DNA from: an uncultured Johnsonella sp.
GTDB taxonomy: Bacteria > Bacillota > Clostridia > Lachnospirales > Lachnospiraceae
DNA length: 64,000 nucleotides
NCBI GenBank assembly: GCA_937927235.1
Contig: CALBCM010000031.1
Location: 1-64,000, forward strand
Direction of reading: 5' to 3'
Part shown: positions 43,854-53,602 of the stretch, in pieces
Position numbering within the stretch: the first letter of the stretch is position 1
How the letters are laid out: every line of letters starts with the position of its first letter
Made by a program: the position numbers and the translations under genes
The notes under the pieces: generated by a model
Seen by the model: the letters and a program-made list of their open reading frames with translations, nothing else
Database searches by the model: none
Told to the model about the DNA's origin: nothing

Positions 43854-44063
43854 TCAATCTTTATCAAAATTGAGATTGGGTATCATGCATGAAGTGCATT
43901 TTCCGCTCCTGTTTTCAGTCACCTTAACATCATTTTCCTCATCAGAAAACACATCAACATGACCTGCTCCGCCTGACATTTTGGCATCAAGCATTGCTAT
44001 AAGTGCATCAATATCATCTTCAGCTTTATTGCTTACCTCAGCCGCAGTCTTTTCTTTATCCAT
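43854..44063 (-). CDS. 69-residue PFL-linked protein with a CxxC end
   Basis: Unrecognised small protein between the PFL core and the radical subunit. Residues 15-38 (DDIDALIAMLDAKMSGGAGH) align with the start of the radical subunit ([20 protein letters not shown]), so it looks like a paralog of that front part. The Gly loop and everything after it are missing; instead it ends NRSGKCTSCMIPNLNFDKD with Cys56 and Cys59. It has its own AGGTGG site and starts 11 bp after the core gene. It might bind a metal or redox partner, protect the core, or hold the radical subunit. Not a frameshift piece, since both neighbours are intact. Confidence 0.75.
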   Translation of the reverse strand: MDKEKTAAEVSNKAEDDIDALIAMLDAKMSGGAGHVDVFSDEENDVKVTENRSGKCTSCMIPNLNFDKD

Positions 44064-44074
44064 TATATAACCAC

Positions 44075-46141
44075 CTATTCTTTATCTTCAGCCTTAGCTT
44101 CTTCTAAAAGCTTGTCAAGGTCAATATCTCCTGCAAATACCTGGTTGTCCTTTCCGAGTGCACCGGGTATTATTGAAAAGGTATTTGAGATACCGTCTTG
44201 TGCATCTCTGAAAGGAAGCTTTGATACTGAGGTCAATGAAGCAAGTGCCCCGTGAGTATCACGCCTGTGCATCGGGTTGGCACCGGGTGCAAAAGGCTCT
44301 CCAAGGCGTCTTCCGTCAGGAGTGTTTCCTGTCTTCTTGCCATACACTACATTTGAAGTAATGGTAAGTATTGACATGGTAGGAATAGAATGTCTGTAAA
44401 CATGGTGCTTTCTGATTTTGTTCATAAAGCTTTCAACAAGGTCCACTGCAAGCTTGTCAACTCTGTCGTCATTATTGCCGTATTTCGGGAAGTCTCCTTC
44501 TATCTCATAGTCATATACAAGTCCATCTTCATCACGTATAGCCTTCACCTTCGCATACTTGATAGCACTGAGAGAATCGGCAACCACTGAAAGCCCTGCA
44601 ATACCTGTAGCAAAGAATCTTTTTACCTCTCTGTCGTGCAGTGCCATCTGAATCGCTTCATAAGCATATTTATCATGCATATAATGTATAATATTGAGAG
44701 TATTTACATAAAGCCTTGCCAGCCATTCCATCATATCTTCAAACTTAGCCTTGACATCATCAAAGTCAAGATATTCGCCTTCAACCGGTCTGAATTTAGG
44801 ACCTATCTGAACCTTTGATTTTTCGTCAACTCCTCCGTTGATTGCATAAAGCAGGCATTTTGCCAGATTAGCTCTGGCACCGAAAAACTGCATTTCCTTT
44901 CCGACTCTCATAGATGATACACAGCAGGCTATTGCATAGTCATCTCCGTGGTCGGTACGCATTATTTCGTCATTTTCATACTGAATTGATGAGGTGTTTA
45001 TTGACATCTTGGCACAGTAGCGTTTAAAAGCCACAGGCAGCCTTGGAGACCATAAGACTGTTAAATTCGGCTCGGGTGCGGTTCCCAGGTTTGTAAGGGT
45101 ATGGAGATACCTGAAAGAAGTTTTGGTGACAAGTGAATAGCCATTGCAGCCCATGCCTCCGATTGACTCGGTTACCCAGGTAGGGTCGCCTGAGAAAAGC
45201 TCATTATATTCAGGGGTTCTGGCAAATTTTACGAGTCTGAGCTTCATTATAAAATGGTCTATAAGCTCCTGTGCCTGTGATTCATTTAATAAGCCGTTTT
45301 TAATATCTCTCTCTATATAAATATCTATAAAGGTCGAGGTTCTTCCAAGGCTCATGGCTGCACCGTTTTGCTCCTTAATAGCTGCGAGGTAGCCGAAGTA
45401 GAGCCACTGTATAGCTTCTTTTGCAGTGGCAGCAGGCTGTGAAATATCATAGCCGTAGATTTTTCCGAGCTCTTTAAGCTCATGTAAAGCACGAATCTGC
45501 TCTGAAAGCTCCTCACGAAGCCTTATATTGTCGCCTGTCATTCTTTCAAGCGAAGTATTAAGCTGATTTTTCTTATCTTCTATGAGATAATCCACTCCGT
45601 AAAGTGCAACTCTTCTGTAATCTCCTATAATTCTTCCTCTGCCATAGGCATCTGGAAGCCCTGTAATAATGCCCGACTTTCTGGCAGCACGCATCTCAGG
45701 AGTATACACGTCAAACACTCCCTGATTATGGGTTTTGCGATATTTTGTGAAAATTTTTTCAACCTCTTCATCGACCTTATAGCCGTACGCCTCACACGCC
45801 TGTTCAGCGACTCTTATGCCTCCATAAGGCTGCAGCGAGCGCTTCAAAGGTTTATCGGTCTGAAATCCTACTATAGTTTCAAGCTCTCTGTCCAGATAAC
45901 CAGGACCGTGACTTGTAATTGATGAAACTATGCCGGTATCCATATCAAGCACACCGCCTGCCTCAGCTTCCTTTTTTGACAACTCCATTACTATCTTCCA
46001 CAGCTTTAAGGTAGATTCAGTGGCAGGTGCTAAAAACGCCTCATCTCCTGTATACTCAGTGTAGTTTCTCTGTATAAAATCCCTTACATCAACTCTGTCA
46101 CTCCATTTTCCCGTAGTAAAGCCTTCCCAGCCTTTATACAT
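44075..46141 (-). CDS. pflB: Pyruvate formate-lyase core lacking the glycyl-radical domain
   Basis: The 688-residue protein converts pyruvate and CoA to acetyl-CoA and formate when paired with a radical Gly. The catalytic Cys406-Cys407 are in [18 protein letters not shown]. The barrel runs normally to [20 protein letters not shown] and stops at residue 688, about 60-70 short of the usual 750-760; the missing end is exactly the radical domain. TAG is followed by a ribosome site for the next gene, so the split is by design. GGAGGCG precedes its ATG. It is first in a core-CxxC protein-radical subunit-activase operon. Confidence 0.95.
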   Translation of the reverse strand: MYKGWEGFTTGKWSDRVDVRDFIQRNYTEYTGDEAFLAPATESTLKLWKIVMELSKKEAEAGGVLDMDTGIVSSITSHGPGYLDRELETIVGFQTDKPLKRSLQPYGGIRVAEQACEAYGYKVDEEVEKIFTKYRKTHNQGVFDVYTPEMRAARKSGIITGLPDAYGRGRIIGDYRRVALYGVDYLIEDKKNQLNTSLERMTGDNIRLREELSEQIRALHELKELGKIYGYDISQPAATAKEAIQWLYFGYLAAIKEQNGAAMSLGRTSTFIDIYIERDIKNGLLNESQAQELIDHFIMKLRLVKFARTPEYNELFSGDPTWVTESIGGMGCNGYSLVTKTSFRYLHTLTNLGTAPEPNLTVLWSPRLPVAFKRYCAKMSINTSSIQYENDEIMRTDHGDDYAIACCVSSMRVGKEMQFFGARANLAKCLLYAINGGVDEKSKVQIGPKFRPVEGEYLDFDDVKAKFEDMMEWLARLYVNTLNIIHYMHDKYAYEAIQMALHDREVKRFFATGIAGLSVVADSLSAIKYAKVKAIRDEDGLVYDYEIEGDFPKYGNNDDRVDKLAVDLVESFMNKIRKHHVYRHSIPTMSILTITSNVVYGKKTGNTPDGRRLGEPFAPGANPMHRRDTHGALASLTSVSKLPFRDAQDGISNTFSIIPGALGKDNQVFAGDIDLDKLLEEAKAEDKE

Positions 46142-46461
46142 ATTTACGCCTCCTTAATATTAATTAACTTAATTTTGTTAAAAAATTGCTTTGTAAGAAT
46201 AGTATAGCAAATTAATAGGAATTTACAATATCTAAATTGTTCTTTTATCTATACATGGTATGTACTTTTTCAGGGACATAAAATACATCCCGTTTTGTTA
46301 AAATCGGAAAGTTTTCCTGTATCAATTAAACAGTAAAAAACGACCGCATAAACATACAGCCACTTTTTAAAATTTTGTTTCAGATATTCTGTCTGATAAA
46401 AGAAATGCCTAGCTACAGCAATTTATAAAATATTTCCCTGCCTAAATATTGCATTGCGGTG
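46142..46461 (-). promoter_or_regulatory. pfl operon promoter region
   Basis: TTGTAA (46223-46228), 16 nt, TATACT (46201-46206) on the minus strand, about 60 bp before the pflB start. TTTTGTTAA motifs at about 46176 and 46294 resemble half of a Rex redox-regulator site, but no full palindrome is seen. No gene is visible in the remaining 46240-46461. Confidence 0.6.
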
Positions 46462-47178
46462 CTATGCCAGACTCAGCGCTACCTCCATCATAGAGGTAAA
46501 TGCCGTCTGTCTTTCCTGTGCAGTTGTCACCTCTCCCGTAATTAAGGAATCGCTTATGGTAAGTATTGCAAGTGCATTTGCACCGGCAGCTGCCGCATTG
46601 GTATATAAAGCCGCCGCCTCCATTTCCACTGCCATAACTCCCATGTCCGCCCACTGCATGCCTCCCTGAAGACTTTTAGCCGGTCCGTAAAACATATCGG
46701 AGCTTAAAATATTACCGACATGATATTTAAATCCAAACTTTTTGGCATTGGCAGCCGCCCGCTCAAGTAAGGTATAAGAGCAGATAGGAGCAAAGGTGCC
46801 GTTAAGTCCCATCAGTGCCGGATAGTTTGAGGTAGTACAGGCTCCCATGCCGAATACTAAATCCTTGATATGCACTTCCGGGCTTAAGGCACCTGCCGTG
46901 CCTACTCGTATAAGATTTTTTACTTTATAAAAATTAATAAGCTCATAGGAATAAATCCCTATTGAGGGGCAGCCCATGCCGGTTCCCATAACAGACACCT
47001 CTTTGCCTTGATAATCTCCTGTAAAGCCCAGCATATTTCTGGTGGAATTAAACTGCTTTACATTCTGCAAAAAATTATCCGCAATAAATTTTGCTCTCAA
47101 GGGGTCGCCGGGAAGCAGAATAGTTTGCGCTATTTCCCCCTCACTTGCATCAATATGCGGTGTTGGTATATTACTCAT
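46462..47178 (-). CDS. deoD: Purine-nucleoside phosphorylase (DeoD type)
   Basis: The 238-residue enzyme splits purine nucleosides with phosphate for salvage. Seen: LLPGDPLRAKFIA, the GTGMGCPS phosphate loop, IRVGTAGAL, VMAVEMEAAALY and the catalytic Asp region ISDSLITGE. I chose ATG 47178 (MSNIPTPH) because GGAGG stands 5 nt upstream; an in-frame ATG at 47190 lies before that site. Transcribed alone or with the upstream GH114 gene. Confidence 0.94.
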   Translation of the reverse strand: MSNIPTPHIDASEGEIAQTILLPGDPLRAKFIADNFLQNVKQFNSTRNMLGFTGDYQGKEVSVMGTGMGCPSIGIYSYELINFYKVKNLIRVGTAGALSPEVHIKDLVFGMGACTTSNYPALMGLNGTFAPICSYTLLERAAANAKKFGFKYHVGNILSSDMFYGPAKSLQGGMQWADMGVMAVEMEAAALYTNAAAAGANALAILTISDSLITGEVTTAQERQTAFTSMMEVALSLA

Positions 47179-47272
47179 CATATCCTCCATTATCCGAGCC
47201 TCTTACAAATCAGCTGCTCCGGCTTAAGAATCCGAAGCCTCCTGCTTAAAACCGTAAGTGCTCTAATATTAT

Positions 47273-48091
47273 TTATTTAAGCTCCAAGCTCTCGGCATTA
47301 TACCATACAAAGCCGTTTTTTCTGCAATAAGCCTCTATCTGTTTTAAAAGTGCGGCATCCGCTCCATATTCCAGCAAATACACCGACAGACCGCAGGCTT
47401 TTACTTTGGCAAGATACTCCTTATAATAGTCGGTTTCTGCTTCTTTTTGCAGACCGTAAGAGCGGTTTTCAAAATCAATGCTGGTAAAAACCGTTTCCTG
47501 ATTGATTCCGTCAAATAAAGACAAGGCACTGCCCTCCTCTATACACCTTGACACAAAAGCATCTCCTCCATTAATAATCAGCGGAAGATTATAACCTTTC
47601 AGCCCCTTTAGTATGGAGCAAAGCCCCTGAAATACCTCTTCCTGCTGATAATTAAAATAGACATCTGAGTTGTCTAAAAAAAAACCGTCAAATCCCATAT
47701 CAGCATATTGCTTTCCTAAAGCATTGACGATAAAATCCTGCCAATCTGCAGAGGCTGTATTAATCCAGAGCTCATCGGGCCAGTTTTCGTATGCTCCAAG
47801 CGTTACAGCCTTAAAACGGCTATAATAAGGACGATATTTTTCAATCGCCCCTATATTAAGATAAGCATATACTGTCTTTTTTTCTGAATGTAATTTTTCT
47901 ATCTGAGCTGCATTAAACTCGGAGGGCTCAATTACGATAAGGCTGTATTTCCGAAGTTTAGCTGATTCGCTCGCATTAATTCCTAAAAATACTCCATAAC
48001 CTGTCAGAGGTTTTGGCATACAGCCTGAAATAAGAAAAACAATAGCTAGGATAAAGGCTTTAATCCTGTTCTTCAACCGTAAACTGCTCAC
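47273..48091 (-). CDS. Lipoprotein with GH114-like (endo-polygalactosaminidase) barrel
   Basis: The 272-residue protein has a signal peptide with lipobox LISGC (Cys near 24), then a TIM-barrel of the GH114/DUF297 type: LIVIEPSEFNAAQI, KTVYAYLNIGAIE, GFDGFFLDNSDVY and LPLIINGGDAF. The Asp in FLDNSD fits the catalytic position of the family. It would act outside the membrane on a polysaccharide; the substrate is unknown. It lies 27 bp downstream of a 3D-domain cell-wall gene. Confidence 0.8.
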   Translation of the reverse strand: MSSLRLKNRIKAFILAIVFLISGCMPKPLTGYGVFLGINASESAKLRKYSLIVIEPSEFNAAQIEKLHSEKKTVYAYLNIGAIEKYRPYYSRFKAVTLGAYENWPDELWINTASADWQDFIVNALGKQYADMGFDGFFLDNSDVYFNYQQEEVFQGLCSILKGLKGYNLPLIINGGDAFVSRCIEEGSALSLFDGINQETVFTSIDFENRSYGLQKEAETDYYKEYLAKVKACGLSVYLLEYGADAALLKQIEAYCRKNGFVWYNAESLELK

Positions 48092-48117
48092 TTTCTGAAA
48101 TTCTTATTTTAAAAAAA

Positions 48118-48900
48118 TTAATTTGTAGCAAATACTTCTTTAGTTTTAAGACCATAAGCCTGTGCCTGAGCATGGTCATTAAAATAGATGTCTATTTTCT
48201 TTCCATCAATACCCTTGCCGGTATCTTCGGCAGTGTAGGTAACACCATCAATCACAACCTTGCTTCCCATAGGTATTACAGCCGGGTCAACCGCAATAGT
48301 ATGTGACTGCTTCGGCATCACGCCGCTGCTTGTAGCTCCTCCAGCGTACTGTCCCGAGCATATAGCACAGCTGCAGTAAGCGGTAACCTGAAACTTGCCC
48401 AGGCTCTTTCCGGCTATATGTGTTGAAGCGGCTTTTGAGGATGAAGCAGCCTTCTGGGATGAAGCTGAGGCTGACTTTGATTTGCCAGCTGAGGCTGATT
48501 TGGAGGCTGAGGTATTTTTTGCAGCAGCCTTTGCACCGCCCGACTTTCTGTAAACTTTTTCAGTTTTCATCCCGTATTTTACAGCTGCCTCCCTGCTGTC
48601 ACAGTAAACCATAATGTTTTCAGAAGCACTCTCTGCAAGAGTGGACTCAACCTTATAAACCTTATCTCCGATTTTTATACTTTCTCCCATATCAAACATA
48701 CTTAATTTTGCTGATACAGTTCTGCCCGATACAGGTTTTTCCCCATAAAAGGTTTTGAGATTATCACTGTAAGCACTAATATTTAATTTACCCACATAAG
48801 AATTATATTCTTCTGCGTAGGCTTTACAGCTTATTCCCGTTAGCAGCGTAAGACAGAATACAAGCATGAACAAAAATAAGCGTAAACTTTTTTTGTACAC
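48118..48900 (-). CDS. Secreted 3D-domain protein (RlpA/MltA-like cell-wall domain)
   Basis: The 260-residue product has a signal peptide, a 3D-like/beta region (GRTVSAKLSMFDMGESIKIG), a linker very rich in Ser, Ala and Lys (about 118-165), and a C-terminal 3D domain (FQVTAYCSCAICSG, then IAVDPAVIPMGSKVVIDG, EDTGKGIDGKKIDIY) with the three conserved Asp. Such domains are like lytic transglycosylase barrels acting on peptidoglycan. Followed by the GH114 gene. Confidence 0.85.
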   Translation of the reverse strand: MYKKSLRLFLFMLVFCLTLLTGISCKAYAEEYNSYVGKLNISAYSDNLKTFYGEKPVSGRTVSAKLSMFDMGESIKIGDKVYKVESTLAESASENIMVYCDSREAAVKYGMKTEKVYRKSGGAKAAAKNTSASKSASAGKSKSASASSQKAASSSKAASTHIAGKSLGKFQVTAYCSCAICSGQYAGGATSSGVMPKQSHTIAVDPAVIPMGSKVVIDGVTYTAEDTGKGIDGKKIDIYFNDHAQAQAYGLKTKEVFATN

Positions 48901-49133
48901 TATATTATTTCCTTTCTACAAATATATTTATGGTCAATATTTTTTGCATCAAACCAGGAATTAACCATCTTCGTATAATAAGCAGGCAGCAGAGCGGATT
49001 GTGAATGTCCGCCTTACCAGGCACAGAATTAATATTTAATTATATTAATCAGCATTTTGTTTAAAATCTGATAAATATTACAAAATATTAAGAATGTATT
49101 GCCTATATATTAATAGGTATATCAAAAAACCCC

Positions 49134-50351
49134 TTATATGTCAAGCATAAATTGCTCGTGCAAAGGCTTTCTTATTTTCTGTCTTGTTATTTCAATTAAA
49201 TTAAGGGCAGTGATATCAACGGCGGCGGCCTTCAGCGGGTCCTTTTTAAGCTCGCCGTTTATCACCTCAAAAAGCTCCTTCTTATCATTTTCTGAAAGCA
49301 TATCAATAAAATCAACTACTATAATCCCTGAAATATTTCTAAGCCTAAGCTGCCTTGCAATTTCAACAGCTGCTTCAATATTGGTCTGTCTGACACTTTC
49401 CTGAGCATTTTCCTTATTGCTGCGCTTCCCTGTATTTACATCAATCGCAGTAAGACTTTCTGTAGGCTCTATCACTATATAGGCACCTGATTTAAGCCAG
49501 ACTTTCCTGCTTAAAGCCTCTGATATAAGAGTTTCAATACTGTACAGCTTAGCCAGCGGCAGCAGAAGATCATTATAAAACCTTATTCTCGTAAGATAAG
49601 TGCTGTTTTGGATTTCTACGAACTGCCGGATTTCATTGTAGACAGGCTCTAGGTCTGTAAGTATTTCAATCAGCTCCGAGTTAAGATATTTCTTGACCAG
49701 ATTTATATAGCTTTTATCAGAGGAATACAGCAAGCTTGGAACATTTCTATAAGCAGCTTTTTCCAGCAGGGCATTGAGCTTTGCCTTATATTTTTTCACT
49801 TCATTTATAATAAGCTCTGTATCCGCAGTATAAGCATTGGTTCTTAAAAGCAGGTCCATGCCGTCCTCAAGATAATTACTCAGCAGCTCCGCTGTAGATT
49901 GCTTCCACTCATTATCTTTAATCTTGGATGAAAAATTAATTCGTCCTCTGCCCACAGACACTACTATATATATGCCGCTCAGCGATATATGCGAGGTTGC
50001 GATCGGGACTTTGGCTTTCACTGATTCCTTGATTATCTGTACCAGCACGTCATCGCCCTCTTTAAGCTTCTCATGCGAAATATTATCAAGATATAAATGG
50101 CTTTTATTGTCCTTTAAGCTGTAAAAGCATTTTGTATTCTTGCCCTTGCCGTCCTTTTGCAGACAGATTTCAAGAAAAGCGGCATCTATATTCGCAGCGA
50201 TATTTTTAACCTTGGCTGCATGTATAGAATTTAATAAAGGCTCTCCGGGCAGATGTACATCAATATCATAGGCTTTGCCGTTTATATAAACTACTGAGAT
50301 AATTTTTTTATTGTATTTTGTAATAATAATCTTACGTGATGTCCTCTCCAT
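49134..50351 (-). CDS. rng: Ribonuclease E/G family protein without zinc-link end
   Basis: The 405-residue endoribonuclease has the S1-like insert (NIAANIDAAFLEICL, YIVVSVGRGRINFSSKI) and catalytic Asp regions (ESLTAIDVNTGK, GIIVVDFIDM). It stops at NLIEITRQKIRKPLHEQF, just where relatives carry the CPxC zinc link and a small domain used for dimer/tetramer contact. I chose ATG 50351 because GGAGG precedes it; an earlier frame would overlap the upstream gene by 50 bp. It is last after the two radical-SAM genes, as is common in Clostridia. Confidence 0.9.
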   Translation of the reverse strand: MERTSRKIIITKYNKKIISVVYINGKAYDIDVHLPGEPLLNSIHAAKVKNIAANIDAAFLEICLQKDGKGKNTKCFYSLKDNKSHLYLDNISHEKLKEGDDVLVQIIKESVKAKVPIATSHISLSGIYIVVSVGRGRINFSSKIKDNEWKQSTAELLSNYLEDGMDLLLRTNAYTADTELIINEVKKYKAKLNALLEKAAYRNVPSLLYSSDKSYINLVKKYLNSELIEILTDLEPVYNEIRQFVEIQNSTYLTRIRFYNDLLLPLAKLYSIETLISEALSRKVWLKSGAYIVIEPTESLTAIDVNTGKRSNKENAQESVRQTNIEAAVEIARQLRLRNISGIIVVDFIDMLSENDKKELFEVINGELKKDPLKAAAVDITALNLIEITRQKIRKPLHEQFMLDI

Positions 50352-51069
50352 AATCCTCCAAACTGCGATGCTGTGAATCATAAAGCTCAGTCCTGATTAT
50401 ACTGCACCTTAGCTTCGGCATATTTACATATTGGGTCAGTGCATTTAAAACCAGCTCCGGCTTTAAATTGTCAATACTGCCCTGAGTAATATTCATAAAT
50501 ATTATATCGCCTGAAAAAGCTTTATTATTTATAAATACAGCTTTTCTATATTCAATATGTCTTATAAGCGGTTTAATATCAAGTATTTTTACCTTGTCCT
50601 TGCTTATTTTTTCAATTAAAAGACTTTCCTTTGACATAAAAGCTTTTAAATAGCAGTTAAAATCCTTTTCTGAAAGCTTTAAATTTTCCGTATCCTCAGG
50701 ATTGAACACAAGCATATAGTCAGCCAGTCCTACCAGTGACATGGCACTTTTGCCTGTGACTTTAAGCTTTTTAAATGAGATTATCTCCATGCCTTCACAC
50801 ATATTTCGATTTAAAAGCTTTACGGCTTTCCCTGAGGTAATTGCTGCCACCTTATCATCATACAGCTCTATATCCAAATATTCTCCAAGCCCCTCAATCC
50901 CCATACCTAAAGGTGAAGCAAAGGACATAATCTGGTGAGGAGAAAAACCTTCACTGTATTTAACGGGCAGAGCGGATTTTCTCATAACCTTTTGAAAAAA
51001 CCTCATTATATCAAGATGCCCTATAAATCTCATATTCCCAATCTTTGCAAATTTTATCCTTATCTCCAA
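50332..51069 (-). CDS. TIGR03936-family (DUF2344) radical-SAM partner protein
   Basis: The 245-residue protein starts IRIKFAKIGNMRFIGHLDIM and has SALPVKYSEGFSPHQIMSFASPLGMG split here as LPVKYSEGFSPHQ; these are diagnostic for the protein always found with the TIGR03960 radical-SAM enzyme. It has no iron-sulfur motif. Both function together in an unknown modification. It lies 43 bp downstream of that enzyme and overlaps the RNase gene start by 20 bp. Confidence 0.88.
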   Translation of the reverse strand: MEIRIKFAKIGNMRFIGHLDIMRFFQKVMRKSALPVKYSEGFSPHQIMSFASPLGMGIEGLGEYLDIELYDDKVAAITSGKAVKLLNRNMCEGMEIISFKKLKVTGKSAMSLVGLADYMLVFNPEDTENLKLSEKDFNCYLKAFMSKESLLIEKISKDKVKILDIKPLIRHIEYRKAVFINNKAFSGDIIFMNITQGSIDNLKPELVLNALTQYVNMPKLRCSIIRTELYDSQHRSLEDYGEDIT

Positions 51070-51111
51070 TTTAAAAAGCCTCCAATTTGTTTGCTCCTGC
51101 CCAAGCTCAAC

Positions 51112-52971
51112 TCAATGCCCACAGCATACTCCCGAATTAAATCTTTTAGCTCCGCAGGCGAGGCACGCCTGTCTGCAGTTCGGTGAAACTCTGCTGTCGC
51201 AGGCCGCTTCCCATTCTCGCTTTAAAAAAGCCTTACTGACACCTATATCTATGAAATCCCAAGGCAGAATTTCATCTAGTTCTCTCTTTCTCAAAGTATA
51301 AAATTCATAATCTATGCCGGTATTTTCAAACGCCTGCAGCCAGATGTCATTATTAAACCTGTCCGACCAGGAATCATATAAGGCACCAAGCCGGTAAGCT
51401 TCCTCTATAACTTTGGAAATTTTTCTGTCGCCTCTTGCAAGCACCCCCTCAAGTATAGTCACCTCAGCATCGTGATACTGGTACTTTATGCTTTTTTTAT
51501 TTAACTGCTCTTTTAAAGTGTCTTTAACCAGATACGCTCTTTCCAGGTATTCCTCCCTCCTAAGCATGGAAGCCCACTGAAAGGGGGTAAAGGGCTTGGG
51601 CACAAAAAATGAAGAGCTTGCCGTTATCTGAACCTTGCCGTTTCTTTCATCCTTCGGTATCTCATAATATTTCTCGGCAAGCTTTTCACACAGCAAAGGT
51701 ATTCCTTTAATATCATCTTCATTTTCAGTCGGCAGCCCAAGCATAAAATAAAGCTTGACCTTATTCCAGCCGCCTCTAAATGCCTGCATGGCTCCGCCTA
51801 TTATATCCTCCTCACTTATGCCTTTATTAATTACGTCCCTGAGTCTTTGTGAGCCCGCCTCAGGTGCAAAGGTAAGAGAGCTTTTTTTGACATCCTGCAC
51901 TCTCTTCATAATGTCAAGCGAAAAAGCATCTATTCTTAATGAGGGCAGCGAGATATTAATTCCGTGTTTTCCGGTATATTCAATTAAAAATTCAAGCAGC
52001 TTGCCAAGATTGCTGTAATCACTGGAGCTTAATGAGCTTAATGATATTTCCTCCGCTCCGGTAATTTCAAGCATTGTAAATGCGTAATTTTTAAGGTATT
52101 CCACTGAATGCTCCCTAAGAGGTCTGTAAACAAAGCCCGCCTGGCAGAATCTGCATCCCCGGATGCAGCCTCTCATCAGCTCAAGCACTACTCTGTCCTG
52201 AGTTACCTTTATAAACGGCACTACAGGCTTATTTATAAAATTTACCTCGTCCATTTCAGTCACTACCTGTCTGCGTATAACCTCGGGTACAGCTTCATAT
52301 AAAGGAGCAAAGCTTTTTATAAGTCCCTCATCATCATAATCAGTTTTATATAAAAGCGGCACATATAGACCTTCAATCTGTGAAGCCTGTCTTAAAAACT
52401 CCACCCTTGACTTGCCCTCTTTTTTGCAGCTTTTATAAAGCTCAAATAATTCGTCATATCTTACCTCTCCCTCCCCTATATAAAACATATCAAAAAATTC
52501 TGCCAAGGGCTCGGGATTATAGGCGCAGGGTCCTCCTCCTATAACTATAGGATCTGTTTCATCACGCTCGGCAGCATGAATCGGTATTTTTGAAAGGTCC
52601 AGAATTTGCAGTATATTTGTATAGCACATCTCATACTGCAGGGTGATTCCAAGAAAATCAGCCTCCCTTACAGGAAGCTGGCTTTCAAGTGAAAAAAGAG
52701 GAATATCTTTTTCTCTCATAAGCTTATCCAGGTCTATCCAGGGAGAAAACAGCCTTTCACAAAAAACATCTTCTCTTCGATTAAACATATCATATAAAAT
52801 CTGTATCCCGATATGACTCATGCCTATCTCATAAACATCCGGAAAACACATTACAAAGCGAAGCATATTCCCGTCAATGATTTTGCATGCACTGTTCATC
52901 TCTCCGCCTATATATCTTGCAGGTCTTTCAACTGAAAGAAGCTCTTCATTACTTAAAGCCAGTTTTCGCAT
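51112..52971 (-). CDS. TIGR03960-family B12-binding radical-SAM enzyme
   Basis: The 619-residue protein has a B12-binding-like N-terminal half (MCFPDVYEIGMSHIGIQIL) and a radical-SAM domain whose cluster motif is CIRGCRFCQAGF. The C-terminus is Cys-rich (SPNCRQACLACGAKRF, CCGH), which may hold another metal. Substrate unknown. First of three linked genes with TIGR03936 and RNase E/G, a conserved trio. Confidence 0.9.
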   Translation of the reverse strand: MRKLALSNEELLSVERPARYIGGEMNSACKIIDGNMLRFVMCFPDVYEIGMSHIGIQILYDMFNRREDVFCERLFSPWIDLDKLMREKDIPLFSLESQLPVREADFLGITLQYEMCYTNILQILDLSKIPIHAAERDETDPIVIGGGPCAYNPEPLAEFFDMFYIGEGEVRYDELFELYKSCKKEGKSRVEFLRQASQIEGLYVPLLYKTDYDDEGLIKSFAPLYEAVPEVIRRQVVTEMDEVNFINKPVVPFIKVTQDRVVLELMRGCIRGCRFCQAGFVYRPLREHSVEYLKNYAFTMLEITGAEEISLSSLSSSDYSNLGKLLEFLIEYTGKHGINISLPSLRIDAFSLDIMKRVQDVKKSSLTFAPEAGSQRLRDVINKGISEEDIIGGAMQAFRGGWNKVKLYFMLGLPTENEDDIKGIPLLCEKLAEKYYEIPKDERNGKVQITASSSFFVPKPFTPFQWASMLRREEYLERAYLVKDTLKEQLNKKSIKYQYHDAEVTILEGVLARGDRKISKVIEEAYRLGALYDSWSDRFNNDIWLQAFENTGIDYEFYTLRKRELDEILPWDFIDIGVSKAFLKREWEAACDSRVSPNCRQACLACGAKRFNSGVCCGH

Positions 52972-53006
52972 AAAATTACACTTTCCCTCTTTCTATTACA
53001 ATCTAT

Positions 53007-53570
53007 TTATGGTTGATATGTCTGAGCATCAGGTTCCAATCTTCCCTGCAAATCTTTATTAAGCTGTTCAAGATAATGCAGTATAAAATCTTTTTTCGCA
53101 TTAATTAAATAAGCTTCCTTAGCGATTTCATTATACGAAAAGCTTTTTTTGCCTCCATCGAGCATTCTTTGCCAGAATTTGTCAAGACCGGCAAACGAAA
53201 GATAGTAGGCTTGATTTTTAGCCGCAAAAAAAAGTATTAAAAAGGCTATTCCCCTTTGCCTTTCAAATTCTCTCATAAATTCCATCTGGTGAATATGTAT
53301 ATTGCTCAAAGGAAATATCTCGGAGGCACATTCCTTTGCATCAAAGCATACCGGCACTCCCTGTACCACCCCTATGTAATCTACCGTACTTTTTTTGTCA
53401 AAATACGCCAGTGTGATATGTCTGTTTTTTTTATCTATCTGTATAGGAGTGATAGGGGTCGGTATTTTTTGTATAAGTGCCAGCTCTTTTAATTTATAAG
53501 CCTCATTTGTATAATTAATCATTTCTTCAAGAGCCGAGCCTCTGAGTCCTCTGGACTTCCAGGTTGCCAT
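53007..53570 (-). CDS. recU: Holliday-junction resolvase RecU
   Basis: The 187-residue nuclease cuts four-way DNA junctions in recombination and segregation. Catalytic residues of the family are visible in the STVDYIGV and CFDAKEC segments (Asp, Glu and Lys); QMEFMREFERQRGIAFLIL follows. It begins normally for RecU (SRGLRGSALEEMINYTN). Typically paired with PBP1A in Firmicutes, but that gene is 34 kb away here. Confidence 0.92.
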   Translation of the reverse strand: MATWKSRGLRGSALEEMINYTNEAYKLKELALIQKIPTPITPIQIDKKNRHITLAYFDKKSTVDYIGVVQGVPVCFDAKECASEIFPLSNIHIHQMEFMREFERQRGIAFLILFFAAKNQAYYLSFAGLDKFWQRMLDGGKKSFSYNEIAKEAYLINAKKDFILHYLEQLNKDLQGRLEPDAQTYQP

Positions 53571-53602
53571 TATGTATTCTCTTTCTGTGCAGCATTTTTA
53601 TA

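Noticed and set aside
46142..46461. Rex or FNR-type redox operator before the pfl operon
   Set aside because: Only single half-site-like TTGTTAA motifs occur; no full palindrome at promoter distance.
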